This document shows positions 62,842-64,000 of a stretch of 64,000 bases of DNA, piece by piece (the stretch's first letter is position 1; every line of letters starts with the position of its first letter). Origin of the DNA: an uncultured bacterium (GTDB lineage: Bacteria > Bacillota > Bacilli > Lactobacillales > Lactobacillaceae); contig CAJMMO010000001.1 in the NCBI GenBank assembly GCA_905214545.1, positions 124,001 through 188,000 on the forward strand, given 5' to 3'. Made by a program: the position numbers and the translations under genes. The notes beneath the pieces were generated by a model that saw nothing but the letters and a program-made list of their open reading frames with translations, was not told the origin of the DNA and ran no database searches.

Positions 62842-64000
62842 ATGAGAACCAAAGATTTCATGCAACCACGTTTTTCAATTAGAAAATTAACTATTGGTGC
62901 TGTGAGCGTGATGTTTGGGGCTGTTATTTTCGGCGTATCAGCTACGCAAGTTAAAGCAGCAGTACAGCCAGAGCAGCCACAAACTGAGCAAGTACAGACT
63001 GAACAAAAACAGTCAGAACAAGCACAGCCAACTCAAACCGATGCTGCAAAGGCTGTAACTGCAACTGCAGCAGACCAAGACACTGCTGCCAAGACTGAAA
63101 CTGTTGTTAAAAAGGTAGTGGCAACTGAACCAACACAAGGACAGACCACTGAGAAAGATGCATCACATGTGACAGGACTGCCAGCTGACGGCAAGGTTAA
63201 GGCAGACTTGTCCATCAGTGCCAAAGATAAAGATGGCAAGACTGAAGAAGTAAGTGCTGCTGCGAAGGACAACCAAGATAAAATTGTTGACGGCAAAACG
63301 GTCGCTGTCGATTCAAAAAATGCGCAAGATGTTGAAGCGCACTTAACTATTAAAAACACTGGCAACCAGGACGAAACGATCGGTGTTGGCGGTGCCTTTG
63401 CTGTTGGTCACGACCTCAGATTAAAGTTAAGCAGCTCTAACGGTTTAGTGCCTGACAGCCAAAAGGCTGTTTCCATTGACGTTACTGACGGGGATGGCAA
63501 GCAAGTCGCTAATTCCGGTTTGAACGTTTGGTATTACTACAAGCCGGCGGGTGGCAGCGGCCAAAAGGTGACTTACAACGATTGGCGTACTTTACCCGAT
63601 GCAGGTAAATATACTGCAATGATTGGCATTAATGGGACTTTGAAGGCTGGCTACACTGCTAAAGTGAATGTCCCACTGGTTAAAGAATCGAATAACAAAA
63701 CTCAGATTTCCTTGGCAGATGGATTTTTTGGAGATTACTCGAAGCTTACCGTTGAAACCAAGGAAGACAAGGGCGATCCGCTTTGGAACGTAAATGACCT
63801 GAAGGGCGCAGAAGTTATCCTGGCCACCAGACAAGGCGACGACTACGTAGAAATTTCCAAAGAAGACAGTGATGCGATCAAACAAGACAACTTCCCAGAT
63901 ATCTCAGATGTAGTTAAGGTTACTGATTCCGGCGACGTTTTTGACCAAAGCGGTCAAAACCTTTACAAAGACGGCTATTACATCATCAACTTGCAAGACA
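62842..64000 (+). CDS. secreted surface protein with YSIRK-like signal, 3' end missing
   Basis: The frame is open from ATG 62842 to the right edge (386 codons). Signal peptide of YSIRK-like type: PRFSIRKLTIGAVSVMFGA, cleavage near VKA-AV. Then a Gln/Glu/Thr-Ala-rich linker (about residues 44-110, EQPQTEQVQTEQKQSEQAQ), followed by repeats of an Ig-like or adhesin-like type (ITDxxGKxV, VWYYYKPAGG, NLQD). Such proteins are wall-anchored by sortase, whose gene is at 46749, but the C-terminal LPXTG lies outside. GGAATAAG-type RBS (AGAGGAATA) before ATG. Missing from naive ORF lists because no stop is in the window. Confidence 0.75.
   Translation, partial: MRTKDFMQPRFSIRKLTIGAVSVMFGAVIFGVSATQVKAAVQPEQPQTEQVQTEQKQSEQAQPTQTDAAKAVTATAADQDTAAKTETVVKKVVATEPTQGQTTEKDASHVTGLPADGKVKADLSISAKDKDGKTEEVSAAAKDNQDKIVDGKTVAVDSKNAQDVEAHLTIKNTGNQDETIGVGGAFAVGHDLRLKLSSSNGLVPDSQKAVSIDVTDGDGKQVANSGLNVWYYYKPAGGSGQKVTYNDWRTLPDAGKYTAMIGINGTLKAGYTAKVNVPLVKESNNKTQISLADGFFGDYSKLTVETKEDKGDPLWNVNDLKGAEVILATRQGDDYVEISKEDSDAIKQDNFPDISDVVKVTDSGDVFDQSGQNLYKDGYYIINLQD

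Noticed and set aside
62650..62865. 71-codon minus-strand frame between eno and the surface protein
   Set aside because: Overlaps the promoter of the surface protein and has no supporting features.

Overview
The window looks like a stretch of a Lactobacillus delbrueckii-type chromosome (low-GC Firmicute relatives, but with strongly GC-rich third codon positions). This is inferred from gene order, protein signatures and codon use, not from a database search. Most of it is conserved housekeeping DNA carried on the + strand, in the order smc-ftsY / pepD / ylxM-ffh / rpsP-rimM-trmD / rplS / lexA region / rpsB-tsf / pyrH-frr-uppS-cdsA-rseP-proS-polC / rimP-nusA-ylxR-infB-rbfA-truB-ribF / hrcA-grpE-dnaK-dnaJ / lepA / srtA-recJ-apt / eno.

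Region by region: 1-8.7 kb holds chromosome segregation, SRP targeting and ribosome/tRNA maturation genes. 8.7-12 kb holds a Nudix hydrolase, a frameshifted SLAP/C39 secreted protein gene, and the divergent lexA / DUF896 pair with a LexA-box-like site between them. 12-18.6 kb holds a heterodimeric ABC exporter with one degenerate ATP site, a cyclopropane fatty acid synthase, an acyltransferase, and a fused tRNA methyltransferase/GIY-YIG protein. 18.7-37.4 kb is translation, lipid precursor and replication machinery, with structured leaders before rplS, rpsB and rimP. 37.4-42.4 kb is the HrcA/CIRCE heat-shock cluster. 44.4-56.6 kb is more mixed: an IscA/HesB-like protein, paired small membrane transporters with an alpha/beta hydrolase, sortase A, recJ-apt, a P-type ATPase facing a LysR regulator, an orphan BMP lipoprotein, a PAP2 phosphatase and an aldo/keto reductase.

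The stretch 56.6-59.9 kb is clearly different. It is AT-rich with rare-codon-rich genes and abuts a tRNA-Ser(CGA) gene. It carries a Panacea (SocA-like) protein overlapping a gene I do not recognise (a candidate toxin-antitoxin pair with its own dyad-bearing promoter), the wreck of a SLAP-domain surface protein with at least two frameshifts, and a DUF4428-SHOCT protein, followed by tandem and inverted short repeats next to the tRNA. The simplest reading is a decayed integrative element or prophage remnant, and it is the most interesting part of the window. After the tRNA come a choloylglycine-hydrolase family enzyme, enolase with a hairpin-rich leader, and the start of a large secreted surface protein that runs off the right edge.

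Regulation visible in the sequence includes three CIRCE-like sites, a LexA-like box, perfect dyads just downstream of the -10 boxes of the HesB-like and sortase genes, extended -10 promoters, and intrinsic terminators closing most units. Long antisense open frames are abundant because of the GC-rich third positions and were discarded as shadows.
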